From Nitzschia sp. pyKryTriq1 (taxonomy: Eukaryota > Bacillariophyta > Bacillariophyceae > Bacillariales > Bacillariaceae), in assembly GCA_956465555.1 (NCBI GenBank), contig OY101117.1, positions 2,976,001 to 3,040,000 on the forward strand: DNA of 64,000 nt. Reading direction: 5' to 3'. Under the pieces are notes generated by a model that saw only the letters and a program-made list of their open reading frames with translations, ran no database searches and was not told the DNA's origin. Of this stretch, positions 42,312 to 52,574 are shown piece after piece; within the stretch, counting starts at the first letter, position 1; each line of letters opens with the position of its first letter. The position numbers were made by a program, and so were the translations under genes.

Positions 42312-45300
42312 TTACTTTTTCTTGGTTGCGCAAACCTGTTTGTGCTGTCGCCACGCTAGCTTCTGGCATTCTTTGGAGCAATATTGGACTGCCTGGCATG
42401 GGCATACTAAGTGCTTTCCTACCTCTTCCTCGCCTTTGAAGCACTGGCTACAAGCCTTGGAGCATACCTTCTTATGCTCGGGAGAGTGCGCCTCCTTGCA
42501 CTCAGATGAGCAATATAAAACCTTTCCACAAACACATTGTGGTGTTACCTTATCGACCATCATCAAGGTTGAACAATCCGTGTTGTGGCACATCTCGTAA
42601 TACTTGCTGGTCGTTGAAAATTCGCGAGCACTCTTTTTTGACTCCTTCCGCACGTCTTTCTCTTGTGCATTCCTACTATCTCGATCGCGGATCATGGCAG
42701 ATATGCAAGAAGGACGCTTACAATCCAAGATCTTGGCCCGAAAGACGGACACATCCGGAGAATCTTTCACCGCTCGAATCAAAGCGTCTTTGCAGCGACG
42801 ACTTGCTCGCTGGAACTCCTGCTTCAAGACTGTCAGCTGAGATTTTCTGCCATCGACATTCACTGCTCGGCCAACAATACCACCTTGTCGTGCCTTGAAA
42901 CCCGCTCCAAACAAGAGACACGAAAAAACGATGAATGTGCTGTACTCCTCGCTTGTCCCTCCCATAGACGTCAACACTTCCTCAACACTGCTCGCTGAGC
43001 TCTGGGCTGCCCACATGTCATAGTTGACCATCACGTTGGTGATCAAATCATCAAAGAAATCATCGTTCATGTCCAACGTATTGTTCATGGCCTTGTAGTG
43101 AAAGTGCAGGGAGGCGATGTACTCCCTTTCGCCCTGCGCAAATTCACTGCACCGTCGATATGCTAGGCCTGCATTCATAGACAGTGTGCGGGCTTCGATA
43201 TATGTCCCTTGTTGTAAGGCGTACGCTGAGGCTCCCGAATACACCTTGGCTGCCCTTTTGAATTTTCCAAGCGATTCCAGGGATTCTCCGATCCAGTTAA
43301 GGCATGGCAAAATCGCTTCTTTCCTCTTGTCAGGGTCTTTGGCCAGTAAATCCGCTTCAACAACGGACATGTCCAAAGCATCTTTCCAGTTTTTGATGTT
43401 CGGTTTTTGGTAGGCCTCTCGAAGATAGTTGAAAAGTGGTCGTTGGCATGAGGTTGGACAGAGCTCAACAATTCTGGCCCCTTTGGCCCGAACTACCCAG
43501 TGGCACACACGTTGGCAGAGCGCAGTCTTTTGATTTTGGGTGTACCACGATTTGTACGGCTCGTCGAACAGATAAGTAGTCACGACAATGATACGGCCCC
43601 CTCTCTTATTGAAAACATACGCTGCCAAGAAAACTCGCTTGTTCGTGGTAAGACTATATACCAACAGTGACAAGACAACCTGACTCGTACCGGGTGTGGT
43701 GGTAGCATCCACACCAAAAGTCGCACGGTCGCCTACAACAACTTTCACGATGAAATGACCGTCGAAGATTTCCATGAAAATCCTCCCTGCGTCGCCACTA
43801 GTAGTACCAACGGCCGAAAGGGTGGGGGGAAGGGGGGCCAATGACAATGTTCGTGGCAACTCCACTGGGACGGGTGTCCACTGTAATCTGCCAGTATAAT
43901 CTCCATAGTGGCTTGGCATCGATGCATGTGGTCGAATCGAATATGATTCGATCCCATCCCCATCGATTCGGAGCGAGTCATCTTCCGCAACGAACCAAGT
44001 AGAAGTCCCGGTCCACAGTCTGAGTTCTTTCTTTAGTTTCTCGAAATCCTGCATGATGCCAGAGTCATCGTCCAATATTTCTTGGCTTATCCAAACACCC
44101 TGTCGGTACATCTCATATGCTCGCCCGAGGTATCCCATATTTTCGTAGGTTAGGGCCAAGTCACGATACACATGGCAAAGGACCAATGATTGGTCAGCGC
44201 GTTGGGCAAATTCTAAGGCGTGAAGATGCCACGGAAGGGCCTTTGGGTAGTCTTTCGTTTCATTTTCGCAGCACATGCCAATCGCACTGGCGTAGTTGTT
44301 GACCCATATATGATACATACGGTCGTGGTCACATCTTTCCTGAGCATCTGCAAAATTGGCAAAGTCTTTTGGGACGCGACGCTCGTGATTCCACATCCAA
44401 TGATTCATTTCAACAAAATCCATCGTTTTGTGACGCTCGTGGAGGACAGCGATTACAATTTTGGAGGCTTGTTTGTTGGATCTGACTTCTTTTAAGGCAC
44501 GCCACAAATGTTCGTTGTTCCAAAGCAGCAGTGGTTGAGTCATGAGAACCTTCTCTAATCCCTCCCAATCACTGGCTTTAACCAGTTCGATGAGTATCGG
44601 TCCAAAGATTGTGTTCATGTAGTGATCAAAGGCCTGGCGTTTGGGCGTTTGGATTGGAGCACATGTCCGTGAGTCACAATCTGGAGCCCCGAGGTACGAG
44701 GGAGTTCGTTCGGAAAATTCCTCGAGCAATATTTCTCGTTTGGCTTTCAACTCTGCTGGATTAAATTCGACTTGGAGTTGATAGAGATCGTCCTCCAAAG
44801 TACACATTTTGGGTTCCCAGGTGGGCGAAGGCGGGTCAACCCACTCAAAAGAAATCTTATCTGCGAGATCCCTCGAGGGATCACCGATTAAAGTCCCTCC
44901 ACCGTGTATGTTGGCCCTACCGATTTCGTATTTCAATTCCCGTACGGCTTTTAAGTTAGCAGGTTGAATGCCCATTGTCGATGAAGCGTTTTTGATCTTG
45001 ACTGCATAGCGACCTTGATCGTTTTTGCAAGCCATGACAACTCCGTATTTACCATTGTGCTGTTTGGCTTTTAGGCTATGAAGCTCCACCAATTGCCCCA
45101 AATCTGGTTCATCATCATTGTTGTTGTTGTTGTTGCCATCTGGACCGAGCGAAGAATCATCATCATCATTGAAGCGGACAGTCATATACCAAAGAGTGCT
45201 GGGGCTATACGGACCAGCACACCATTGCGAAAATCTCACGTTTTTGGCTTGCACCCACCTCGGGCTATCCTTTGCCATAAGTAGCTTGAGCCGACGGCCT

Positions 45301-45602
45301 GGCCAAAGGTGGGGATACTCCTTGGAGGCCGGCCCAGCACTGGAATATGCAGCGGGTTCTTTGAGAACCTGACGCACATATTCGTCGAAGAGTCGACCGA
45401 CATGCGACCCGATAAGGTCTTCAACCAGACCCTTCACATTTTTATTTCTGTCCGCGACGACTGCCTGAAATTCCGATGATCCATCGCTACTAGTATTCGG
45501 AATCATCATGCGAAGGCAGTTGGTGCCTTTGCCATGCCCTGAAATCGTAATGCCATCTTGTTTAAAGATGAAAGTCTCCTCGTCGTCTTCATCGAACGGC
45601 AT
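42312..45602 (-). CDS. large protein with two C-terminal MYND zinc fingers
   Basis: Single exon, 1096 residues from the ATG at 45602 (the frame starts at a GTG at 45611). The N-terminal part contains LGQLVELHSLKAKQHNGKYG, a short SH3-like loop also seen in other diatom MYND proteins. The middle is helical with TPR-like repeats (YPKALPWHLHALEFAQRA, YENMGYLGRAYEMYRQG, SLESLGKFKRAAKVYSGAS). Two MYND-type fingers close it: one from CHNTDCSTLM to HKKVC, the other from CSQCFKGEEE to WRQHKQVC. MYND fingers bind Pro-rich partners; the function here is unknown. No SET domain is present, so it is not an SMYD methyltransferase. Confidence 0.85.
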   Translation of the reverse strand: MPFDEDDEETFIFKQDGITISGHGKGTNCLRMMIPNTSSDGSSEFQAVVADRNKNVKGLVEDLIGSHVGRLFDEYVRQVLKEPAAYSSAGPASKEYPHLWPGRRLKLLMAKDSPRWVQAKNVRFSQWCAGPYSPSTLWYMTVRFNDDDDSSLGPDGNNNNNNDDEPDLGQLVELHSLKAKQHNGKYGVVMACKNDQGRYAVKIKNASSTMGIQPANLKAVRELKYEIGRANIHGGGTLIGDPSRDLADKISFEWVDPPSPTWEPKMCTLEDDLYQLQVEFNPAELKAKREILLEEFSERTPSYLGAPDCDSRTCAPIQTPKRQAFDHYMNTIFGPILIELVKASDWEGLEKVLMTQPLLLWNNEHLWRALKEVRSNKQASKIVIAVLHERHKTMDFVEMNHWMWNHERRVPKDFANFADAQERCDHDRMYHIWVNNYASAIGMCCENETKDYPKALPWHLHALEFAQRADQSLVLCHVYRDLALTYENMGYLGRAYEMYRQGVWISQEILDDDSGIMQDFEKLKKELRLWTGTSTWFVAEDDSLRIDGDGIESYSIRPHASMPSHYGDYTGRLQWTPVPVELPRTLSLAPLPPTLSAVGTTSGDAGRIFMEIFDGHFIVKVVVGDRATFGVDATTTPGTSQVVLSLLVYSLTTNKRVFLAAYVFNKRGGRIIVVTTYLFDEPYKSWYTQNQKTALCQRVCHWVVRAKGARIVELCPTSCQRPLFNYLREAYQKPNIKNWKDALDMSVVEADLLAKDPDKRKEAILPCLNWIGESLESLGKFKRAAKVYSGASAYALQQGTYIEARTLSMNAGLAYRRCSEFAQGEREYIASLHFHYKAMNNTLDMNDDFFDDLITNVMVNYDMWAAQSSASSVEEVLTSMGGTSEEYSTFIVFSCLLFGAGFKARQGGIVGRAVNVDGRKSQLTVLKQEFQRASRRCKDALIRAVKDSPDVSVFRAKILDCKRPSCISAMIRDRDSRNAQEKDVRKESKKSAREFSTTSKYYEMCHNTDCSTLMMVDKVTPQCVCGKVLYCSSECKEAHSPEHKKVCSKACSQCFKGEEEVGKHLVCPCQAVQYCSKECQKLAWRQHKQVCATKKK

Positions 45603-46013
45603 GATGTGCACTCGATTACGTCTTTAGATGGAGGGATGTAAATTTCTTAGAACTGCTGATGCATGCAATGAAGAGAATGAAGGATACGTACAGAAAGTGG
45701 AGATGATGATGTTGTGGTTGTGGATGAAGGACCTGCATGTCATTCATTATCTCTACGAGTACTACTCTACTCTGGAGTAGCGGAGTAGTTGAGCTCTCTA
45801 CTACTGCTGTACCAAGATAGCAGCTACGTAATCAGGAATAGAGCGCTCGCATCGGGCGGCATCAGGATCGCTGACTGATACGAGTGCAGGATTACTAGTA
45901 TTTTTTGTTGTGGGTCCCAGTAAACTACCTACTAGCGTTTGAACCGTTTGTACCCTACCACAATTGCAATGAAAAAGACCTGATCATTAGCTGGAGAGAG
46001 ACTATAGTACTCT

Positions 46014-46032
46014 GAGAGAGAGAGAGAGAGAG
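46014..46032. repeat. GA dinucleotide run
   Basis: About nine GA units. Confidence 0.9.
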
Positions 46033-46262
46033 CTGAGTCTACTCCACATGTATACATAGCTACTCTACCGTCCGTCTGGCGTGGCTATTGTCGTTCCGGC
46101 GCAAGAGAGATTTATTGCTCTTGAGCGTCAAGGTAGTAGCTAAATTATAGACTGTACTTTTTCGCTGCTTTGCGATATAGCTTTATTAGAGAGTAGTCTC
46201 TCGAGAGATATGACTCGCATTATTGGAGTACTCGAAAGTCTTTAATTAGAAGGGGTCCAGAG

Positions 46263-46306
46263 GCATGACGAAGAAAGAGCCCTCGCATGACGAAGAAAGA
46301 GCCCTC
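46263..46306. repeat. 22-bp tandem duplication
   Basis: Two exact copies of a 22-bp unit beginning GCATGACGAAGAAAGAG, at 46263-46284 and 46285-46306, 140 bp beyond the PGK stop. Confidence 0.9.
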
Positions 46307-46445
46307 CCAAAACTCCAAATTCTTGGGAGAAATTTGTACCGCAACATAAGTTCAGGCTGTTTGCTTGCGTGTTCGATTATGATAATTAGTAATTAGTCGA
46401 GAATACAGTGGGGTGGGTGCCTTTGGAAGTGTTTAATGGGAGATC

Positions 46446-47884
46446 TTAAAAGTCGGAAATAGCAGCCACTCCGGGAAGGACATCACCCGCCAACAATTCC
46501 AATGTAGCACCTCCTCCGGTCGACACATACGAGACAACGTCCATTTTCTGGAATTGTTCCAAAGCGGCGACCGAATCGCCTCCACCAACGACGGAGATGG
46601 CTCCCTTCTTGGTAACGGCCTCTAGAGTGTCAACCATGGCCTTGGTTCCAATATCAAACGGTTGAACTTCGAAGACTCCCATGGGTCCATTGAAAACAAT
46701 CTTGGTGGCCGAGCTCAAAGTTTCGTTAAACAAGGCAGACGTCTTGGGGCCGACATCGAGTCCCATGTATCCATCTTCTACACCACCTCCCGGTACCAAA
46801 TCAAATGTCTTGGTGTCCTCGAATTTCATGGGGCCCTTGGGAAATTCCTTGGAGCAGACAGCATCGACAGGTAAGACGATCTTCTTGCCCTTGGCGGCAG
46901 CCTCTTTGAGAAGTTCCTTGGCAGTCTCCACCATTTCTTCTTCGCACAAGGAGTTTCCAATACTCACGCCTTGGGCCTTGGCGAATGTGTACGACAAACC
47001 ACCGCCCAACACAAGAATGTGGACTTGGTTCAAAAGACCCTTAATGACGGGCAATTTAGTGGAAACCTTGGATCCACCAATCACTATTATTATGTGCAGT
47101 AGCAGTATCGAGCAGACGAGAAAAGAAAAAGGTGAGTTGACATGACGTGACGTGACGCGACATGAGCCAATATTTCGGCGAGTCACTTTGTTTCTTTGTC
47201 CATCCATGGCTTACCTGCAGCGACGACTTCGTTTTCTCCTAGGCTGGTAAAATCCAAAAAGGCGACTTCCTTGGCAACCAAGCAGCCAACTCCGCACTCT
47301 TCCTTGGGCAACAAGGCGGGGACGCCAGACACACTGGCGTGAGCGCGATGGCAAGTGCCAAAGGCGTCGTTGATGTAAGCATCCCCAAGAGAGGCGAGCG
47401 ACTGGGCGAATTCCGAATCGTTCTTCTCTTCTTGCTTGTAGAAGCGGAGGTTCTCGAGCAACAAGATGGCACCTCCCTCCTTGGGAAGGGCGGCGACGGC
47501 ACTCTTGACCTTATCGCCGATGCAGTCGTCGACGAATTGAACTTCGACTCCAGTGAGCTCGCTCAGACGCTTCTGGACGTGTTGGAGACTCATAGCCTTG
47601 CGTTGAGAGCCATCTGCGTCTTCACCCTTTTGGACGAGCTTGGGGCGGCCCATGTGGCTCATCAGAATGGCATTGTGCTTGGCTTTGAGGATGGCCTGGA
47701 TGCTCGGCAAGGCTCCTCGGATTCGCGAATCGTCGGTAATGTCAAAGTCGGCATTCATGGGAACGTTGAAGTCCACACGAACCAAAATATTCTTGGCACC
47801 GCCATCACTTGATAGAGCGTCCAAGACGTCGAAAATGTTGCGTTTGCGGGCTTGGCCCGGAGCGGTTTGCGGCATGTTATCCAT
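46446..47884 (-). CDS. PGK: phosphoglycerate kinase
   Basis: Two exons, 47884-47215 and 47083-46446 (131-bp intron, phase 1), 435 residues. Family signatures: ILVRVDFNVPMN, SHMGRPK, LLLENLRFYKQEE, DAFGTCHRAHAS, VVAAVIGGSKVSTK across the splice, FNGPMGVFE and the nucleotide-site VGGGDSVAAL and STGGGATLELL. It converts 1,3-bisphosphoglycerate and ADP into 3-phosphoglycerate and ATP. The preferred ATG at 47884 has a strong caccATGG context and gives a cytosolic protein. An in-frame ATG at 48001 adds 39 residues, basic and Ser/Thr-rich, that could be a mitochondrial presequence; diatoms are known to place lower glycolysis in mitochondria. No plastid motif is seen. Confidence 0.95.
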
Positions 47885-49150
47885 GGTGAAAGTAGAATTA
47901 ATAGTGTTGATTGTCTTTAGTTTGAGAATTGGTCGATGTACGGTCAAGTTCGATCCCGTAGATGTTTTGTGGGAAGGAAGAAGCCGAAAGATTTCACTCA
48001 TGGCTCATGCGACATGCATGGCGATGATCTTGCAGCTGCTCGTCGATGAAGGGTTCGCATCGTGCATGCAATCCTGCCGCGAAAAAAGGCGTGTGGAAGA
48101 TGTTCTTCAAAGGCCGGGTTACTGCACGTTTCATAAGCCTCGTCGTGACGTTCCTGTTCTTCGTCGAATAATGCAATTCCGTCGTTCTCATGTCGCATGA
48201 AGGGTGCCATGACGACACACGCCAGACACACGCATTCACGCACGATCGATGATGCGTGCCTGTGATGATGATGAAGATGATTTTGATGATGATCGATGAT
48301 GATTCACGATTGCCGATACGATTTTTTCTTCTCCATCCGTCTTGCACTCAAATTTTCGTCCGACTCTGATGATCAATGAAGTCAGTCGTCCTCAGTCAGT
48401 CCCACAAATCGCCAATAAATTCTCTCTTCTCGCTTGTGGAGGAGTCGTGTTTAGTATTCGTGGACGACTGACTGGTTGCTCTTCTTTTGTACTGTACTCA
48501 TACTAGCTCTACTCTCTCTACTTTCTCCTCTCTTACTCTCTCTACGTTCTCCTCTCTTGTAGATATAGATAGAAAGATTGAGTTCCGGTAGACTACTAGC
48601 TACTCACTTACTGCAAGAGCAACATGATATTTTATTTTAGTACGTGGTCCATCGATAGTAGTAGTACGAAGCCACACATCCCCACCCCGGGGGGGGGTGC
48701 ATGGGAAGTCTTTGCGATCCACCTACGTACTGCTCTAAAGAGTAGAGTGTAGCTCCTCCTCCTGCTCCTCGCTCTCTCTACTCTAGCTACCAAAGAGTCG
48801 TATTGTTTAAGGCTGCGGACAAAAGCGATACCATGAATGAAAAGGACGATGATCCTCTATTCAGCAATCCTAAAGACTGATCAGTATGATACGTTTATAT
48901 TAAAATTTGGACTTCCCCAAATATTAGAGAGCGACCTCCAGTCCAGCCCAGTTCGTTAGATTTGCATCTTGGTACTAGTAGCATGGTTCTCGACTGCGAT
49001 TGCGTCTACGGTACTGGTCGATGGTGATTCATTTCCAAACATATGGATAGTACAATAATACTGTAGTACTCGTCATACCCTACATTTATGGCAGATTCGA
49101 ATATAATGTTGCTAGTACAATAATACTGTCGTACTCGTCATACCTTATAT
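47885..49150. other. gene-free stretch
   Basis: No supported gene. Leader and possible alternative start of PGK (to 48001), TGATGATGA runs near 48260-48303, CT-rich tracts near 48500-48560, CTCTACTCTAGCTAC-type words near 48775, and part of a 65-bp-period repeat. Confidence 0.5.
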
Positions 49151-49160
49151 TTATGGCAGA
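49049..49160. repeat. 47-bp direct repeat, period 65 bp
   Basis: Copies at 49049-49095 and 49114-49160, starting AGTACAATAATACTGT and ending TTTATGGCAGA, differing at about three positions. Confidence 0.85.
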
Positions 49161-49390
49161 CGATGACATGAGGTTTCTTGGATCGTACTCCGCACAGTGC
49201 AGTACGTGTTCTTGAACATTCTGTACACATCTCGTATCAATGGCTCTGCCGTTTCACCATTTCCGGAAGTATCGCCCTCGAATAAATCGCAATCCTGCTT
49301 TTTCTCTATGAAGTAGGATACCCACACAGGCTCACAAAGGACCATTTCCCCAATGCAATGGAAACGCTGATATGTACTTGCTATACACAT
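49151..49390 (-). other. short open frame of unclear status
   Basis: 79 codons from the ATG at 49390 (MCIASTYQRF start). It resembles coding sequence in composition but matches nothing I know. Its end overlaps the second copy of the 65-bp-period repeat. It could be a gene fragment or a 3' region of the Pol III subunit gene just upstream. Confidence 0.2.
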
Positions 49391-49502
49391 TCCAGTTTCG
49401 AAGAAATTATTGGCAGGTACACGTGACACGGTTCACACGGGAAGGGCCGAGTGCCAAGGTCGGACTTCAAAGCAAGTCTTTCACTAGAAATATCCATTGA
49501 AA

Positions 49503-49841
49503 TTATTTGTCATTCCACTGGTGGTTGCATTTGACACACTTGTAAAAGATCGACATGGGCTCGTCAGCGGATCGGATTTGGATCTGCATAAAGTACGCCT
49601 CCGAGTGATTGCAGTGGGGACAAACAGACATTGTACGATCAACATTCTCCCAGGCTGCAGCACCCCCAAGGATATCGTCAACCATCTTGCGGGAAGGGAA
49701 GGCTTTCTTGGTCACCATATTATCGATGGTGCAAGAATAAGGGCATGTCGCACAAAAGAAATATCCAGATGGCATGGATTGTGACGATTGCTCCATGTGT
49801 CGCACTTGAAGCAGGGTGCCATCCAAAGGACAAAACCACAT
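49503..49841 (-). CDS. POLR3K: RNA polymerase III subunit C11 (RPC10/POLR3K)
   Basis: Single exon, 112 residues. The N-terminal ribbon (FCPLDGTLL, CATCPYSC) is followed by KMVDDILGGAAAWENVDRTM and the TFIIS-like C-ribbon CPHCNHSEAYFMQIQIRSAD with the RSADE hairpin, which drives RNA cleavage and termination by Pol III. In the first ribbon the usual CPxCG is CPLDG, so one expected zinc ligand is Asp rather than Cys. The first ATG that fits the family is 49841; upstream codons in frame are leader. Confidence 0.95.
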   Translation of the reverse strand: MWFCPLDGTLLQVRHMEQSSQSMPSGYFFCATCPYSCTIDNMVTKKAFPSRKMVDDILGGAAAWENVDRTMSVCPHCNHSEAYFMQIQIRSADEPMSIFYKCVKCNHQWNDK

Positions 49842-50429
49842 TGTGATTAGGATTTGCAGTTCGCTTAGTGTCTTGAATGGACTAACAGAGCCGGCAGAGG
49901 GCAGAGATAGTACCTGTACTTCGTACTGCAGTACCAATACAAGTAGGTACGGACAAGAAGTTATTTCATCGTCAATCGTTGTTGCGATTTTCGATTTCCG
50001 ATGTCACGGATGATGATGGAAGAAAAAATAATGATGATATGGAAGATGGACGGCCACTGGCCATGATTTCGTCCGTCCTCCTGCCCCGCCCAGCTTCATC
50101 TACTTCGAGCGCGCGCGCACCGGGTGTGAAAAATCGAAGAAGAATCAATCATCATCATCAAGCGACCGGCGATGGAAATCGGCGGGCGCACTGTTTTGAA
50201 ATTAACGCCTGAAATTTATTTAGCTTATCTAAACTATCGATGGCGGCCTAAAGCTGACAGGCGCAACGGCAGTCTATCATGTGAAACACATGCAAACCAC
50301 TTTGGCGAAAAATCGTTTGCCTTCTGGGTCCAACAATCGCAGAAGGCAAAACATCGGCCCTCACATTTTCGATCACTTTCTTGGTTCACCACATCTTGCA
50401 ACAAGCTTTGATACAAACAACCTTTCACC
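49842..50429. other. divergent intergenic region (POLR3K / importin alpha)
   Basis: No gene. Short TGATGATGG and ATCATCATC runs; a GTACTGCAGTACC palindromic word at 49923-49935 next to the POLR3K leader. Confidence 0.5.
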
Positions 50430-52283
50430 ATGTCACGAGAAAATGGTAAGTAGTCGGGAAGTATGACATTGCCTTTCTGCATGTTGAGATACGATCGATG
50501 AGCTAATTATCCCTTGCGTGGTCGGATCATCTTTCATGACAGAGCGACGAGCTGCCTTCAAAAAGACTGTTGACGACAGCGATGGACGTCGACGACGCGA
50601 GGAGACTACCAAACAAATCCGAAAGAGTAAGAAGGAGGATCAACTTCGCAAACGCCGAATGGGGATGAGCCAAGCCGAAGAAAGAATGGGGATGGACCAA
50701 TCGGAAGGAGCTATGACCACAACCGATGGATCTAATATTGCGGCGAACAACCCTGGGAAGCGAGTTACAGTCGACGACATCCCCCAGTTCAAGAGCGTCT
50801 TGGATTCGAACACGGCCACAATGGAGGATGTTGTTCAGGCAACCCGTGGGATCCGTCGCATCCTTTCTGTTGAACGTGATCCCCCCGTTGACACGGTTTT
50901 GCAAGCTGGAGTCCTTCCCCACTTGGTCCGGAACCTTGTCGCTAATCCGCAAGCCGCAACCTTGATTTTTGAATCTGCATGGGCACTGACAAACGTTGCA
51001 TCGACCACGAAGACTCATGTTGTGGTTGAAGCGGGTGCTATTGAACCGTTGATCCAATTGATGCGACATGAGAACCCAGATGTCCGGGAGCAAGCTGCCT
51101 GGTGCCTTGGAAACATCGCTGGGGATAAGCAAGAATTCCGTGATCTCCTCCTCTTCAATGGAATTGTGGAGCCATTATTGCTAAATATGAAACAACCCGC
51201 GAGCATCTCGCTTCTAAACAATGTAACGTGGACTCTTTCGAATCTTTGCCGCGGGAAGCCTGCTCCAGACATGTTATACCTGGCTCCCGCCATCAACCCT
51301 TTGGTCGACTTGCTTCACAACACAGATGTTACGGTCGAGGTGAAGGTTGATACTGTGTGGGCACTATCGTATCTATCGGATGGTCCGAATGATCGCATCG
51401 AGCAAGTCATGCAAACTGGAGTCACTTCCAAACTTGTCGAATACCTATCCGACATGAAGTCGCCGCTCCTCACTCCAACCATTCGATGCCTCGGAAACTT
51501 CGTCACTGGAAGTGACGTCCAAACTCAAGCTGTTGTCGATGCTGGTATCGTTAAGCACCTGGGAGCTCTTCTAGATCACCCGAAAGTAAGTCGACACTAT
51601 TTTTGGCTGTAAAATACCCCGCTCCCACCAAAACTCAACCCCCCTATCTCTATCCTTCCTGCTGTCTTCCGTAGCGAAATATCCGAAAGGAAACGTGCTG
51701 GCTTGCATCCAACATCGCCGCTGGGACTCATCAGCAGATTACTAGCTTGATGCGTGATAGTGGCTTGATGATCAAGTTGGTTGATACCGCCATGAATTCC
51801 ACATTTGAAACCAAGAAAGAGGCGCTTTGGACACTTTCGAATATCTGCACAACTGGTCATGATGAACATGTGAAGTGCCTAGTTCAAGGTCAAGGCATGG
51901 AGCCTCTGGCTGACGTTCTTAGCTTGAAGAATGTCGATGCACCCATATTGAACGCAGCTTTGGACGCCATCGAACGCATATTGGATGTTGGAGAGCGTCA
52001 CAACGAGGATTACGCAAAGATGTTTGACGAGTGCAACGGAATCGACCATTTGGAAGGTCTACAAGAGCATCCTAGTAACTCGGTGTACGAGAAGACAGTC
52101 AAGATCATCGAAACCTATTTCGGTGGTGAGGAACATGAAGACGAAAATCTTGCGCCTGTCACCAGCGCTGCCGGTACCTTCGAATTCGGCACTTCTTCTC
52201 CGAAGCAGCTTTTTCCTACCCAAGGACCTATGGCTGTCACACCAACAACATATCAATTCGGAATCGCCAATCGAGCCATCTAA
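50430..52283 (+). CDS. importin subunit alpha (canonical)
   Basis: Three exons: 50430-50445 (16 nt, MSREN plus one base), 50543-51585, 51675-52283; introns 97 and 89 bp; 555 residues. The IBB domain is basic (ERRAAFKKTVDDSDGRRRRE, KEDQLRKRR). Ten ARM repeats carry the NLS-binding Trp-Asn ladder: SAWALTNVAS, AAWCLGNIAGD, VTWTLSNLCRG, TVWALSYLSDG, TCWLASNIAAG, ALWTLSNICTTG. C-terminal ARM10 with MFDECNGIDHLEGLQEHPSN closes the fold. It carries classical NLS cargo into the nucleus with importin beta. The tiny first exon follows a caccATGT start. A diverged paralogue lies at 59704-61627. Confidence 0.95.
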
Positions 52284-52574
52284 ATTGTAGAAATGGGCAC
52301 TTCGCTTCTTCTTTCATCGACGATGAAGCATGAAATTGGGACCGGGTCGTGTACTGTGCCGCTACTGCACGAGTGCGGCCTTAAGTCTGGTAGAAGCAAC
52401 CTAGCTAATAAAGCTAAAAAGCATCATCAAATCAACTCTACCAAATTGTATCTACTTTCGTACCATCTATTGGTGGAGGTTATACCCGTACAAGTTGAAA
52501 AGTAGACTAATTGTATCGAAATTAAAAATCACACAAAACTATATATGGAATGATGAGCTCGGGAACAAAACAGC

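Larger units (their letters stand above)
45603..46445. other. intergenic with palindromes and small repeats
   Basis: No gene. CTACTCTGGAGTAG-type palindromes at 45757-45805 and GAGAGTAGTCTCTC at 46188-46201, a GA run and a 22-bp tandem duplication. Confidence 0.5.
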
